A stretch of DNA of 64,000 nucleotides from an uncultured Rothia sp. (GTDB lineage Bacteria; Actinomycetota; Actinomycetes; Actinomycetales; Micrococcaceae). Below the pieces are notes generated by a model. That model was given only the letters and a program-made list of their open reading frames with translations. It was not told the DNA's origin and made no database searches. Of the stretch, positions 36,603 to 46,382 are shown piece by piece (the first letter of the stretch is position 1; every line of letters begins with the position of its first letter). The stretch spans positions 62,001-126,000 of the forward strand of contig CAMIIP010000001.1 of the NCBI GenBank assembly GCA_946222285.1, read 5' to 3'. A program made the translations under genes and the position numbers.

Positions 36603-39075
36603 TTAGAACTTTTTACCTGCCACCTTCGTCTCATAGCGATAAATAAAAGCTGCCATTGGTGCTCGTTGAATGGCCTGATTCGGTCGGTAGGTTCCGTCGT
36701 CCCAACCAGTAGCAATACCCGCGGCATAGAGCCAGGAAATTTCCTGATAGAAGGCGGTCTGAGGTTTTACATCCGTAAAATCGGGGATACGAGGAGCCAC
36801 ATAAGTCGGTGAACCTGCATAACGGTAGAAGAACGCCGCCATAGCATCTCGCTGAATCGATACTTCAGGACGGAAAGTGCCATCAGCCCAACCTGTGGTA
36901 ATACCCTGATCTGCCAGCCATGAAATTTCCTGATAGAAAGAGTGAGTAGTGGGAACATCCTTGAAACGAGAAACTGTGGGCGCAGTATAATCAGGTGATC
37001 CTGCCAGACGATAGAAAAAAGCTGCTACCGCGCCACGTGAAATATTCTCAGTTGGGCGGAAAGTGCCATCAGCCCAACCTCTTATAACTCCAGCATTAGC
37101 TAGTCCCATAATTTCGGTATAGAACGGATCGCCCTGCTTCACATCGATGAAAGAAGCAGGCTCGGAAGTTTTCAGGTTGAACCCAACAATTTTAGGGTCA
37201 TGGTCGGAAGAGCGATAAGCATCAGGGCTATAGAAATTGGTGATGTTGTTATTAAACCGGCTGTACTCGAAAGCAATTGATTCAACCGAGTTGATATTCC
37301 ATACATCCGCACCGGTTACCTGCTGGTTCATCGACGGCGATACCAAAACATGGTCGAGACTTCCTTGGCGACCACCGTACACGTAAGAATAACCAGCATC
37401 GTATTGCTCCCCCACATTGATGTAACCGGCATCAGTCAAAACCTTGATGGGATCTTCTTTGGAGTAGGCGTTGAAGTCACCGAGCAATACAACGTTTTCA
37501 GTCTTATGCTGAGATTTCTGCTCATCGGCAAAAGCAACAAGCGCCTGCGCCTGCTGTACACGATCGGCGTTCGAAGCCCCCTGTCCGTCACCCTGATCGG
37601 CATTTTCACCGGTTCCAGAGCCTTTGGACTTGAAATGATTGACGATAGCCACGAACTCATCACCGGCAACTTGTGATCCTGCCGGTTCAAAAGCCTGAGC
37701 TAAGGGTTTGCGAGCATTATCGAAAGCCGGAGTATCTAATAAAATCTCTGATTCGCCCTGAGGCTGAACCTGATCTTTCTGGTAGATAAAAGCTGTACGG
37801 ATAACGTCTTCAGACGCTGGCAGATTCTTGGGCGAGGCAACTGCGCTCCATCGCTCATATCCGGCATGAGTGTTAAGCGCCGCTACTAAAGTAGCAAGAG
37901 CCTCATCTCGGTTCTTACCGAAGGCAGCGGAATTCTCAATCTCCTCAAGTGAAAGCACTGAAGTATTCATGGTGTTAATCGCGGCAACAATCTTATCTTG
38001 CTGGCGTTTAAGGTTTTCCGCGTTGGCAGCGCCGCGAGCATCGCAACCGCTATTGACAGTAATGGGGTTCTTCTCACGGTCGGTATAGAAGGTGCAACCG
38101 GTGAGTTGGTCCCCCGTGGTAGAGAAATAGTTGAGCACGTTGAAACTGGCAATCGTGAAATCACCACCTACCTGCTCCGGTGAGTCTGTGCGGGTGTTGG
38201 TGAAGGACGCCGGAAGGTGAGCAGGATCGGTCGCTCCACTCACAGGCTGAGTGGGATTCAAGCGCCATTCGCCAAAACTAAACAGCAAAACGGTGGGCTG
38301 TGTAAACGTAGCAGCAGAGCCAACTCTGACAGTATTGGCAGAAGATAGATAGGGAAGCGGTGTATCTTTTCCACCCCGCGTATAGTCAACGGTCGCTCCG
38401 TCGTCCAAAATAAAATCTTTTTCAGCGTTGGTCGCCTCATAGGCTTTTGCCTCAGTGCCGGGAGCTACCACATCCGTTGCAGTTCGCAAAGGCTGGACGC
38501 CGTTGGCGAGCTTGATTTCCCCATAGCGGTTGACGTTGTAGTTATCGGTGACAGTGATATCTCCGGTAGGTTGCAGAAGCATGCTCTCTAAGATCTCGCG
38601 TTCAGCATCGGTTTCCGGCAAAATGCCGCTCACCGGTGTAATCCGAGATTCGGACTGCCCTAACGAACGCAACTTATCTTTAGCAACAGTGATCTGGGTT
38701 TGACCGTTATATTCAGAAATCTTGCCGGTAACTTCAACAGTTTCACCGATTTTTACGCTAGATGCCGTATCGGGAGAATATACAAACAATCCGTCAGAAG
38801 CACCGGGGGTAGTATCGGCTCCCTCGGTCTGGATGGTATATCCTTTCAAACCACCCTCGGCAAAAACTGCGGTTACCTGCCCCCCCGGGTCGTAACGGTT
38901 TGCCCACCCAGCGGTGAACTATCTCCGATGCCCTGGATACTGGCAATGGGGTGATATTTTCTGCCGCCTGAACCACAGTGAAAGTAGGTGTGAGCAGAGG
39001 GGAAATACCAACAAAAGCTACAGTAGCTAGCGAGACGGTAGCAACCAGCTTTCGAGGATAAGAAGGGGAAGTCAT
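36603..39075 (-). pseudogene. Secreted ExeM/NucH-type nuclease with three SLH domains, two N-terminal frameshifts
   Basis: The natural start MTSPSYPRKLVATVSLATVA (39075, GAGGA upstream) gives a signal peptide. The frame then breaks at a C4 tract near 38954 and again at a G7/C7 tract (38880-38886). The three pieces read AENITP, IASIQGIGDSSPLGG and VTAVFAEGG-LKGYTIQTEG in succession, as expected of the family. After that the 748-codon frame is open: an OB-like domain, an endonuclease/exonuclease/phosphatase domain (FTIASFNVLNYF, LSLEEIEN, LGDFNAYSKEDP, SDHDPKIVGF) and three C-terminal SLH repeats with GWADGTFRP cores. Expected role: wall-attached extracellular DNase. As written no signal peptide is joined to the enzyme. 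Confidence 0.85.
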
Positions 39076-39233
39076 GAGAGTCCTCAAAAAATAGAAACAG
39101 TGTGCTATTGAGCCACAATGTGAGGTGGCACGCATTATCAATCTTAGGCGGACTTAGGCTGTTGACAGTATATTCTTGCGTAAATATTAGGTAACTATCG
39201 TGTGGCTTTGAGGTATTCTACGCCGCAAGATGC

Positions 39234-39280
39234 AAAAAAGGGAGCTGATCGGTATCCGGTATTGATGCTCATCAGCTCCC
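39234..39280 (-). terminator. Intrinsic terminator of the trp-lgt operon
   Basis: On the minus strand a 10-bp stem GGGAGCTGAT/ATCAGCTCCC (39280-39271 and 39249-39240) is followed by TTTTTTGC, just after lgt. Confidence 0.88.
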
Positions 39281-39301
39281 CTTGCCAGAAGAACGAGATA
39301 T

Positions 39302-40201
39302 CTATGAATCGGCTTTAAGCGAGGACGCTTCGTGCGATTCTTCTCCTTCTTCTGCTGCTCGACCTTCTACTTGACGACGACGCCCGGCAAGTAAGAAGCC
39401 CACGGCACCGAGTACAATCAAAAGCCCAGAAGTCCAGATATGAATCCGCAGACCGAAGAACATCTCCGAGTGATCGATACGCAAGAAAACTTCGATCAGG
39501 AAACGTCCAATGCCATACCAAAGCACGTAGAGCCAGAAGGTCTGCCCCAGTTTGAGAATGCCCTTGCGGCTGATAAAGAGTAGGAGCGCAACCCCTAAAA
39601 GATTCCACAAAGACTCGTATAGGAAGGTGGGATGAAAGAGGGTTTCTGCCGGATACTGGCTGGGAAAGTTAGATGATGTTGGGTCAATTTCTAGCCCCCA
39701 GGGCAGGGTGGTTGGCTTGCCAAAGAGCTCCTGATTGAACCAGTTACCCCAGCGACCAAAGGCCTGTGCCAGCAGAATACCGGGGGCTGCGGCGTCGGCA
39801 AATTTAGCTAAGGAAATACCGTAGCGTTTGCAGGCAATCCAGGCACCGAGCGCACCAACAGAGATAGCGCCCATGATGCCGATGCCGCCCTCCCAAATTT
39901 TAATCCAGCCCCAGGGATCAACACCGGATCCAAAATAAGACTGCGGGTCGGTGATGAGCACATGGTAGGCACGGGCACCCACGATGCCAAATGGAATAGC
40001 CCACAACGCAATATCCCAAACGTTATCGGGGTTCTCCCCCATATTCTTCCAGCGGCGGGAGGTCAGCCAAAGGCAAACGATAATGCCGGTCAGAATACAC
40101 AACGCATAATAGTGCACGGTCAGCGGCCCAACAGGAAACGAGCTGACCGAGGGCGAAGGAAGGGAAGCTACAACCGCCGAGTTATCAATAGTTCCCAGCA
40201 T
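39302..40201 (-). CDS. lgt: Prolipoprotein diacylglyceryl transferase
   Basis: An inner-membrane enzyme that transfers a diacylglyceryl group from phospholipid to the lipobox Cys of prelipoproteins. 299 residues with about seven membrane helices; the signatures AQAFGRWGNWFNQELFG (around residues 140-156) and HPTFLYESLWNLLG are intact, with ARAYHVL in an early helix. Its ATG overlaps the trpA stop by one base (TAATG), so it is the last gene of the tryptophan operon, a linkage usual in actinobacteria. The tail of ~30 residues is charged. The lipoprotein at 33320 is a likely client. Confidence 0.95.
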   Translation of the reverse strand: MLGTIDNSAVVASLPSPSVSSFPVGPLTVHYYALCILTGIIVCLWLTSRRWKNMGENPDNVWDIALWAIPFGIVGARAYHVLITDPQSYFGSGVDPWGWIKIWEGGIGIMGAISVGALGAWIACKRYGISLAKFADAAAPGILLAQAFGRWGNWFNQELFGKPTTLPWGLEIDPTSSNFPSQYPAETLFHPTFLYESLWNLLGVALLLFISRKGILKLGQTFWLYVLWYGIGRFLIEVFLRIDHSEMFFGLRIHIWTSGLLIVLGAVGFLLAGRRRQVEGRAAEEGEESHEASSLKADS

Positions 40202-41052
40202 TAGTTCCGTCCTGCTAATTCGCGGGCAAGCTTGCCTACAGCTTCAGCACCGCCGGTCTGTAGGGCTTTAACCAGGGCTGTTCCCACAATCACGCCGTCT
40301 GCATAAGCACCAATTTCTTCAACGTGCTCACGCTTGGACACGCCTAAACCAACGCATACGCGCGGTGCGCCAGCGGTTCGCAAATCTTCCACAAGCTGCT
40401 GTGCGGCGTTATTGACAGAAGACCGAGCACCGGTCACACCCATGACTGAAACCGCATAAACAAAGCCCGAAGACGCTTCAGAAATCATATGCAGACGCTC
40501 TGTCGAACTAGAAATTGCCGCTAAAAAGATACGGTCTAGCCCGTACTTCTCGGACATTTCAAACCATTCCGAAGCTTCGTTAGGTACGAGGTCTGGAGTA
40601 ATAATTCCAGCCCCGCCTGCTTCGGCGAGATCGCGGGCAAATTCTTCTACGCCATAGCGCAGAACCGGATTCCAATAGGTCATCACGGTAACGACCGCAT
40701 CGGTTGCCTCGGTAATCTCGCGTACCGCCCGGAACGTATCTTTGAGACGAAAACCGTTCTCAATCGCCTCCTCAGTCGCCTTCTGAATCACGGGCCCATC
40801 CATGACCGGATCAGAATAAGGAATGCCCAGCTCAATAATGTCTGCGCCATTCTTGCCCAGCTCAATAGCGGCTGCAATGGATTCATCCACGCTCGGATAG
40901 CCAACCGGCAGGTAGCCGATGAGCGCCGCGCGTTGTTCATTCTTACAGTCGGTAATTTTTGCTGCCAACTGAGAATCGGGATTGGGCGCAGGAAATTTCT
41001 TATTCTTCACGGAGTAGATTGCAGCACCAGCTACAGAGTCTTGATAAGTCAT
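40201..41052 (-). CDS. trpA: Tryptophan synthase alpha chain
   Basis: Cleaves indole-3-glycerol phosphate to indole and glyceraldehyde-3-phosphate, passing indole to TrpB. 283 residues. The TIM barrel shows the catalytic Glu in ADIIELGIPYSDPVMDGP, YWNPVLRYGVEEF, and the phosphate-binding VGLGVSKREH and GVIVGTALVKA near the end. The first ~20 residues are an extension before the usual start. It lies 3 nt after trpB, with a ribosome site (GAAGGCGAG) inside trpB, so it is translationally coupled. Confidence 0.96.
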   Translation of the reverse strand: MTYQDSVAGAAIYSVKNKKFPAPNPDSQLAAKITDCKNEQRAALIGYLPVGYPSVDESIAAAIELGKNGADIIELGIPYSDPVMDGPVIQKATEEAIENGFRLKDTFRAVREITEATDAVVTVMTYWNPVLRYGVEEFARDLAEAGGAGIITPDLVPNEASEWFEMSEKYGLDRIFLAAISSSTERLHMISEASSGFVYAVSVMGVTGARSSVNNAAQQLVEDLRTAGAPRVCVGLGVSKREHVEEIGAYADGVIVGTALVKALQTGGAEAVGKLARELAGRN

Positions 41053-41055
41053 TTT

Positions 41056-42405
41056 TTACTCGCCTTCCTGCGCTTTGCGCTCGTTAGTTGCCTCGGTGTT
41101 ACCTGTAAGCAAGGTGGAGCTAGGAATAGCTTTACCGAGCTTAAACCAGTCCAGGGCGGTTTCCATATCTTTATCGCCGCGACCGGAAAGGCAAACCACC
41201 ATGATTTTTTCGCTAGCTTTTTCGGGATCTTCTGCCGCCCACTCGTTGGCTACGCGCAGGGCTCCGGCGAGCGCATGAGAGGATTCGATGGCGGGGATGA
41301 TTCCTTCGGTTTGGCAGAGCAGGCGTAGCGCGTCCATTGCTTCGGCGTCGGTGACGGGTTGGTAGCTTACGCGTTCGATGTCGTTGAGGTAGGAGTGCTC
41401 GGGGCCAACTCCGGGGTAGTCCAGACCGGCAGAGATGGAGTGGGATTCGATGATTTGTCCGTCTTCATTTTGCATGAGGTAAGTGACAGCGCCGTGTAGG
41501 ACGCCGGGGCGGCCCAGGCTGATGGTTGCGGCGTGGCGTGGGGTGTCGATGCCGTCGCCGCCTGCTTCGAATCCATAGATTTTGACTTGGGGGTCATCGA
41601 GGAAGGCGTGGAACATGCCGATGGCGTTGGATCCGCCGCCTACGCAGGCAGCGATGCCGTCCGGTAAACGTCCGGTGAGTTCTTGAATCTGTTCGCGTGC
41701 TTCGGTTCCGATGGCATCGTGGAAGAAGCGTACCATGGCGGGAAAGGGGTGGGCGCCCGCGGCGGTGCCGAGTAGGTAGTGGGTGTTTTCTACGTTCGCT
41801 ACCCAGTCGCGTAAAGCTTCGTTAATAGCGTCTTTGAGGGTGCGGGATCCGGTCTGCACGGCAATCACGGTGGCACCGAGAAGTTGCATGCGGGCCACAT
41901 TCAGCGCCTGGCGTTCGGTGTCTTCCTCCCCCATATACACTACGCATTCCATGCCAAAGAGAGCTGCAGCGGTTGCCGTGGCCACACCGTGCTGGCCTGC
42001 ACCGGTTTCGGCAATAAGGCGGGTTTTGCCCATGCGCTTTGCCAGTAGAGCTTGCCCAATCACGTTATTGATTTTGTGGGAGCCGGTGTGGTTGAGGTCT
42101 TCACGTTTAAGGAAGAAACGCACCCCGCCGGCGTGCTGGGAAAAACGGGGAGCTTCAGTCAGCAGTGAAGGACGGTTGGAGTACTCACGGGAAAGTTTCT
42201 TGAACTCATCCATGAATTCGTTATCGTCTTTAGCTTTGTTGAAGGTTTCCTCTAACTCCTCCATGGCAGCCATCAAAGACTCGGGCATCCATTGCCCGCC
42301 GTACTTGCCAAAGTAGGGTCCGGGCGCATTTTTGAGCGAGCCCTCTTGCGGCGGATTCAAAAAGGAATCAGCTAGTTGGGTTGAATCGGGAACCTGTTCA
42401 GACAT
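41056..42405 (-). CDS. trpB: Tryptophan synthase beta chain
   Basis: PLP-dependent condensation of indole with serine. 449 residues, slightly long because of a 40-residue N-terminal extension and a tail of about 30 residues. Motifs: LKREDLNHTGSHKINNV with the PLP Lys (HK) near residue 121, ETGAGQHGVATA, and the phosphate-binding GGGSNAIG. It follows trpC by 15 nt and shares the operon with trpA and lgt. Confidence 0.96.
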   Translation of the reverse strand: MSEQVPDSTQLADSFLNPPQEGSLKNAPGPYFGKYGGQWMPESLMAAMEELEETFNKAKDDNEFMDEFKKLSREYSNRPSLLTEAPRFSQHAGGVRFFLKREDLNHTGSHKINNVIGQALLAKRMGKTRLIAETGAGQHGVATATAAALFGMECVVYMGEEDTERQALNVARMQLLGATVIAVQTGSRTLKDAINEALRDWVANVENTHYLLGTAAGAHPFPAMVRFFHDAIGTEAREQIQELTGRLPDGIAACVGGGSNAIGMFHAFLDDPQVKIYGFEAGGDGIDTPRHAATISLGRPGVLHGAVTYLMQNEDGQIIESHSISAGLDYPGVGPEHSYLNDIERVSYQPVTDAEAMDALRLLCQTEGIIPAIESSHALAGALRVANEWAAEDPEKASEKIMVVCLSGRGDKDMETALDWFKLGKAIPSSTLLTGNTEATNERKAQEGE

Positions 42406-42420
42406 CTTTTTTCCTTCGTC

Positions 42421-43251
42421 CTAGTTCTTGCTCTGCTGTAAGTATTCGATGCGCGCCGCTCGTCCTGTTTCTTTATATTCCGCAACAGCTGCGGTCGGCT
42501 CGCCGGAGCGTACCAGTGCCTCTCCCACCAAGATCGCCTGTGCGCCGTGGGAGGCGTAGTCGGCAACGTCGTTGGCAGAGAGCACACCGGATTCAGCAAT
42601 GGTGATGGCGTCTTTAGGCAGAAGCTGCGCCAGTCTAGCAAAGTTAGCGTTATCCACTTCAAGGGTTTTGAGGTTGCGAACGTTCACGCCCACGATGCGG
42701 GCGCCTACAGCTTTAGCACGCTCAATTTCTTCAGGAGTGTGAGTTTCTACTACCGCGTTCATACCCAGTTCGTAGGTGAGGTTGAGAAAATGTTGAAGGG
42801 TTTTATCGTCTAGGGCTGCCACAATGAGCAGAACTAGATCAGCGCCATAGGCGCGTGCCTCATAGATTTGATACTCATCAACGGTGAAGTCTTTACGCAG
42901 AACGGGAATAGAAACGCGTTCGCGCACGGCTTTTAGATCGTCCAGGGAGCCTTTGAAGCGGCGTTGCTCGGTGAGGACGGAGATAACCGCTGCTCCCCCG
43001 GCTTCGTAGGCGGCTGCAAGATCGGCGGGATCGGGGATATCGGCGAGCTCGCCCTTGGAAGGGGAGGAACGTTTGACCTCAGAGATTACTTCTAGAGTTT
43101 CTTCTGACGGTCCTCGCAATGCTACAAAAGCGTCAAGGGCCGCAGGTACCTGGGTTGCTTGAGATTTTATTTCCGCCAAAGATATCTGAGCTTTGCGTTG
43201 CTCCATGTCTTCGCGCACGCCCGCAATAATTTCGTCTAAGACCGTCGTCAT
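42421..43251 (-). CDS. trpC: Indole-3-glycerol phosphate synthase
   Basis: Ring closure of CdRP to indole-3-glycerol phosphate. 276 residues, monofunctional (no TrpF fused). Seen: ISEVKRSSPSKGELA near residue 60, VLRKDFTVDEYQIYEARAYGADLVLLI, NVRNLKTLEVD and IAESGVLSANDV, with the final GEALVRSGEP phosphate loop. The start ATG lies 28 nt downstream of a hairpin that follows the small membrane-protein gene, with GAAAGGGCAAGAAG upstream as ribosome site. Confidence 0.96.
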   Translation of the reverse strand: MTTVLDEIIAGVREDMEQRKAQISLAEIKSQATQVPAALDAFVALRGPSEETLEVISEVKRSSPSKGELADIPDPADLAAAYEAGGAAVISVLTEQRRFKGSLDDLKAVRERVSIPVLRKDFTVDEYQIYEARAYGADLVLLIVAALDDKTLQHFLNLTYELGMNAVVETHTPEEIERAKAVGARIVGVNVRNLKTLEVDNANFARLAQLLPKDAITIAESGVLSANDVADYASHGAQAILVGEALVRSGEPTAAVAEYKETGRAARIEYLQQSKN

Positions 43252-43278
43252 CTTCTTGCCCTTTCGTCCCCCGATATT

Positions 43279-43314
43279 AAAGAAGCGCCTCGCTGCTGTG
43301 CGAGGCGCTTCTTT
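43279..43314 (-). terminator. Hairpin between the small trp-cluster gene and trpC
   Basis: A 15-bp stem AAAGAAGCGCCTCGC (43279-43293) with 43300-43314, followed on the minus strand by TTTAATATC rather than a long T-run. It may be a partial terminator that lowers or regulates transcription into trpC, which begins 28 nt later. Confidence 0.65.
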
Positions 43315-43333
43315 GAAAAATCACCTAATGATT

Positions 43334-43585
43334 TTAGTGATGGTTGTACTTAGTCTTGGAACCGCCTTGACCGTAGCCAGCAGCTTTGAGAACGATTCCC
43401 ACAATAATTCCGAGAACCGCAATACTTGCACCTACAATAACAACCGGCCAGTGGAAAGTATCGAAACCAACTGCAGCAACAATTGCTCCAACGATAATGA
43501 TGCCGATCATTGCCCATGAAGCCACGGTGTTGCCGTGGTTAGGGTAAGGCATATTGGGAGTCAGCGTGAACTGCTTCTCTGCCAT
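43334..43585 (-). CDS. HGxxPAAW-family small membrane protein (DUF6704-like)
   Basis: 83 residues: MAEKQFTLTPNMPYPNHGNT, then the conserved HGNTVASW motif and two hydrophobic segments (about 24-43 and 49-68), ending in a Gly/Lys/His tail. Such small proteins are conserved between trpE and trpC in actinobacterial trp clusters, where their function is unknown. The ATG is preceded by AAGGAGAAAAAT, a strong ribosome site. A hairpin follows. Confidence 0.85.
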   Translation of the reverse strand: MAEKQFTLTPNMPYPNHGNTVASWAMIGIIIVGAIVAAVGFDTFHWPVVIVGASIAVLGIIVGIVLKAAGYGQGGSKTKYNHH

Positions 43586-43733
43586 ATTTTTCTCCTTGAA
43601 CGTGTGTGTGACCGCCTGAGCAACAAGCTACCCTACGGAATGTTCTTCTTGCTTATTCTAAGTGAAAAGCGGGCTCTCGTGCCTCATTAAGTCTATATGT
43701 TGCTCAATGAGCTAGAAGAAAACCGGCTCTGCT

Positions 43734-44327
43734 TTAGAGTGACTTTGAGGGTACGTCGCGGTCTGTTGGGTCATTTCCTGCTGAGAAAGAATCCCAGGTG
43801 TCGATTTCGTCTAGGTCTTCGGTGGTATCTGTCAGGTTTCGCTCGTATTTACGACGCACGGGCCAGGATCTTGCGGCAAAGGCAGTCCAAAAGGCGTTCA
43901 ATAAAAGAAGAACCGCCATAAAAAGTGCCAGCCAGGGCCAGAAAGTGAGGGTAAATTCGCTGGAAGAATCCGCCATGCCCGTTACTTTGCCAACTTCGGT
44001 CAGCGTTGCCGAGTTGGGGTCGCTGGCTACGGAGAAAATCGAAAAAATCATGCCGAGAGCGGCAATCCCCATGATGGCGCTAATGACCCAGCGAAGTTTA
44101 GGTCCTGCAATACGAATAGCAATAGAAGCTGCCAGGATCACCAGTGCCAGCGAGCTCGCTACCGGAGCGGCGTCGGATCCTGCGATTTCCACACGCGGGT
44201 CGGTGAGGGAATTATGAACGTTGGCAATCACCCAGGTGGGTAGTGTGGTGCCGAAGGTGATGGCTGCAGCGCCCAGAGATATGAGCATGACCGTGCCGGG
44301 GCGGGCAAAACTGGTGGTTGAAGACAA
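43734..44327 (-). CDS. Trp-operon-associated membrane protein (TIGR02234 type)
   Basis: 197 residues with four predicted membrane helices (about 12-34, 60-75, 80-103 and 126-148), a shape typical of the actinobacterial Trp_oprn_chp family found next to trpE. The central WPWLALFMAVLLLLNAFWTAF and RSWPVRRKYE resemble the conserved end of the family. The function is unknown. The C-terminal 45 residues are acidic and cytoplasmic. It starts on the base after trpE ends, so the two are tightly coupled. Confidence 0.82.
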   Translation of the reverse strand: MSSTTSFARPGTVMLISLGAAAITFGTTLPTWVIANVHNSLTDPRVEIAGSDAAPVASSLALVILAASIAIRIAGPKLRWVISAIMGIAALGMIFSIFSVASDPNSATLTEVGKVTGMADSSSEFTLTFWPWLALFMAVLLLLNAFWTAFAARSWPVRRKYERNLTDTTEDLDEIDTWDSFSAGNDPTDRDVPSKSL

Positions 44328-45917
44328 TTAGCTCTCCTTGTGGGGTTGAGCGAGCTGGTTTCCCTGTAGCTGGTGTAGACCGGAGGCAGTAATCACCGCG
44401 CGCAGGGGGGCTGCTGATTTGTTGACGGTTTCCTCGACCTCTGATACGGGAACCGAATCCATGACGATACCAGCTCCAGCCTGCACATAGGCTTTATCGC
44501 CTTTGAGTAGAGCGGTACGAATAGCAATAGCCATATCCATGTTGCCGGCAAAATCAAAGTAGCCGCACACCCCGCCGTAGATACCACGGGCAACCGGCTC
44601 GTATTCGTCCAATAGTTGCATGGCACGTGGTTTCGGTGCGCCTGAGAGCGTGCCGGCGGGAAAAGCAACGCGCAGAACGTCGTAGGCAGACATGCCTTCT
44701 CTCAGTTGTGCGGTAACCGTAGAAGAAATATGCATAATATGGCTAAATCGCTCAATTTCCATAAATTGCGAAACATTCACCGTGCCAGGAACCGCAATAC
44801 GAGAAATATCGTTGCGTGCCAAGTCGATGAGCATCAGGTGCTCTGAGCGTTCTTTCTCATCTGCCAGAAGTTCTTCGGCTAGCCTGCGATCTTCGGTTTC
44901 ATCGACTCCGCGCGGACGTGAGCCAGCAATGGGGTGGGTGGTAGCTATACCGTCTTTGAGCGTTACCAACGCCTCCGGTGAAGAACCAACAATATGGAAA
45001 GGTTCCCCCGCATGATCTTCAAAGTTGAAAAGATACATGTAAGGCGAAGGGTTACTCTGGCGTAGCACCCGGTAAACATCCAACGCCTTTGCCTTATTCT
45101 CCACCTCGAAACGGCGGGAGACAACAATCTGAAAGACGTCGCCGTCCAAAATGTTCTTCTTAGACTTATCAATGACATCGAGAAAACCCTGCTCATCCCA
45201 GGTATGCACAACGTCTTTGAGGATTTTCTCTTCGACCTTCGCCGTGCCGCCCAGGGTAGAAACCGTAGTGGTGTTCAGCGGACTTGCTAGCTTCTCCAAC
45301 ATGGCTTCCAGCCGCTCAATGGCATCCTGATAAGCGCCCTCTACGTTCTCGTCGGTAGCGTTGAAATTCACCGCATTAGCTACCAGGGTTACAGTGCCGT
45401 CGGTGTTGTCATGAATCGCCATATCAGACACGAAGTTAAGGGCAAACTCAGGCAGGTTCACGTCGTCCTCGGGGCGATAGGGTAGCTTTTCCCAGTGCCG
45501 AACGACGTCCCACCCCATGTAGCCCACTAGCCCGCTAGTCAGCGGGGGCAGGCCCTCAAATTTTTCAGTATGAAGAATTTCCAGGGTTTTCTTGATGGCT
45601 TCTACCGGATCGCCGTCTGTGGGCGCGCCAACAGGTGTTTCACCTTGCCAAAGCACTTCACCGTCTTGGGTGGTCAGCGTGGCGCGGGAAGAAACACCCA
45701 CAAACGAGTAGCGCGACCAGCGAGCGTTCTCCGCCGCAGATTCCAGAAGAAAAGTGCCGGGGGCAGCTTGTCCGTCTCGCTCCACCAGCGCCCGATAGAG
45801 CCCAATCGGAGTGAGCGAATCAGCAAGAATCGTGGTGTGAATCGGAATCACTCTGCGGGTTTTTGCCAGCTCTTGAAACTCCTCAAGGCTCAGCGAAATG
45901 CTACCTAAATCCTGCAC
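44328..45917 (-). CDS. trpE: Anthranilate synthase component I
   Basis: Chorismate to anthranilate, using ammonia from TrpG, which is not in this window. 529 residues from a GTG start (VQDLGSISLSLEEF). Seen: the N-terminal LLESAAENARWSRYSFVG, a Trp feedback-site element, then the chorismate-binding core with SRRFEVE, NPSPYMYLFNFED, GSSPEALV, PIAGSRPRGVDETEDRRLAEELLADEKERSEHLMLIDLARND and GTLSGAPKPRAMQLLDEYE. The C-terminus has about 15 extra residues. It follows hisI by 42 nt. Confidence 0.96.
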   Translation of the reverse strand: MQDLGSISLSLEEFQELAKTRRVIPIHTTILADSLTPIGLYRALVERDGQAAPGTFLLESAAENARWSRYSFVGVSSRATLTTQDGEVLWQGETPVGAPTDGDPVEAIKKTLEILHTEKFEGLPPLTSGLVGYMGWDVVRHWEKLPYRPEDDVNLPEFALNFVSDMAIHDNTDGTVTLVANAVNFNATDENVEGAYQDAIERLEAMLEKLASPLNTTTVSTLGGTAKVEEKILKDVVHTWDEQGFLDVIDKSKKNILDGDVFQIVVSRRFEVENKAKALDVYRVLRQSNPSPYMYLFNFEDHAGEPFHIVGSSPEALVTLKDGIATTHPIAGSRPRGVDETEDRRLAEELLADEKERSEHLMLIDLARNDISRIAVPGTVNVSQFMEIERFSHIMHISSTVTAQLREGMSAYDVLRVAFPAGTLSGAPKPRAMQLLDEYEPVARGIYGGVCGYFDFAGNMDMAIAIRTALLKGDKAYVQAGAGIVMDSVPVSEVEETVNKSAAPLRAVITASGLHQLQGNQLAQPHKES

Positions 45918-45959
45918 GTATCTCAGTCCCTTATCTTCTTGCTTTGCTTCTGCTTTATC

Positions 45960-46331
45960 TTAGCGGCTTCCCACAGTTGTAGGTAGCTCTCCTCCGGCTT
46001 CGAAGCAGGTAGGGGGGGCCGGTGTGGCAGGCTGCGCCGACCTGATCTACCTGGATCAGCAGAGCATCGCCGTCGCAATCTATCTGTACTTTCTTCACAT
46101 ACTGAAAATGCCCCGACGTATCACCCTTACGCCAAAATTCCTGACGCGAACGCGACCAAAAAGTAACCCGCCCCTCGCTCAGGGTACGAGCTAGCGCGGC
46201 GTCATTCATCCAGCCCACCATGAGAACTTCACCGGTATCAAACTGTTGAATGATAGCGGCAAAAGTCCGTTAGAATCGCGTTTAAGGCGGGAGACGATAG
46301 CTGGGTCGAGAGTAGGAGACTGTTCAGACAT
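45960..46331 (-). pseudogene. hisI: Phosphoribosyl-AMP cyclohydrolase, two frameshifts
   Basis: Third step of histidine synthesis. From the ATG at 46331 (MSEQSPTLDPAIVSRLKRDS) the frame reads to NGLLP, then loses a base near 46260. The next frame carries FDTGEVLMVGWMNDAALARTL, the Zn ligands region VQIDCDGDALLIQVDQVGAACHTG, and then passes a C7 run (46011-46017) after which CFEAGGELPTTVGSR reads one base off. One insertion and one deletion compensate, so a corrected gene would have 123 residues ending at 45960. As written it is non-functional, unless these are sequencing errors. The Cys/His metal ligands all survive. Confidence 0.88.
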
Positions 46332-46382
46332 CTTTATCCTTAGTACATCAGGGGGCGATGGAAGTAGTGAGACAATAATTCT

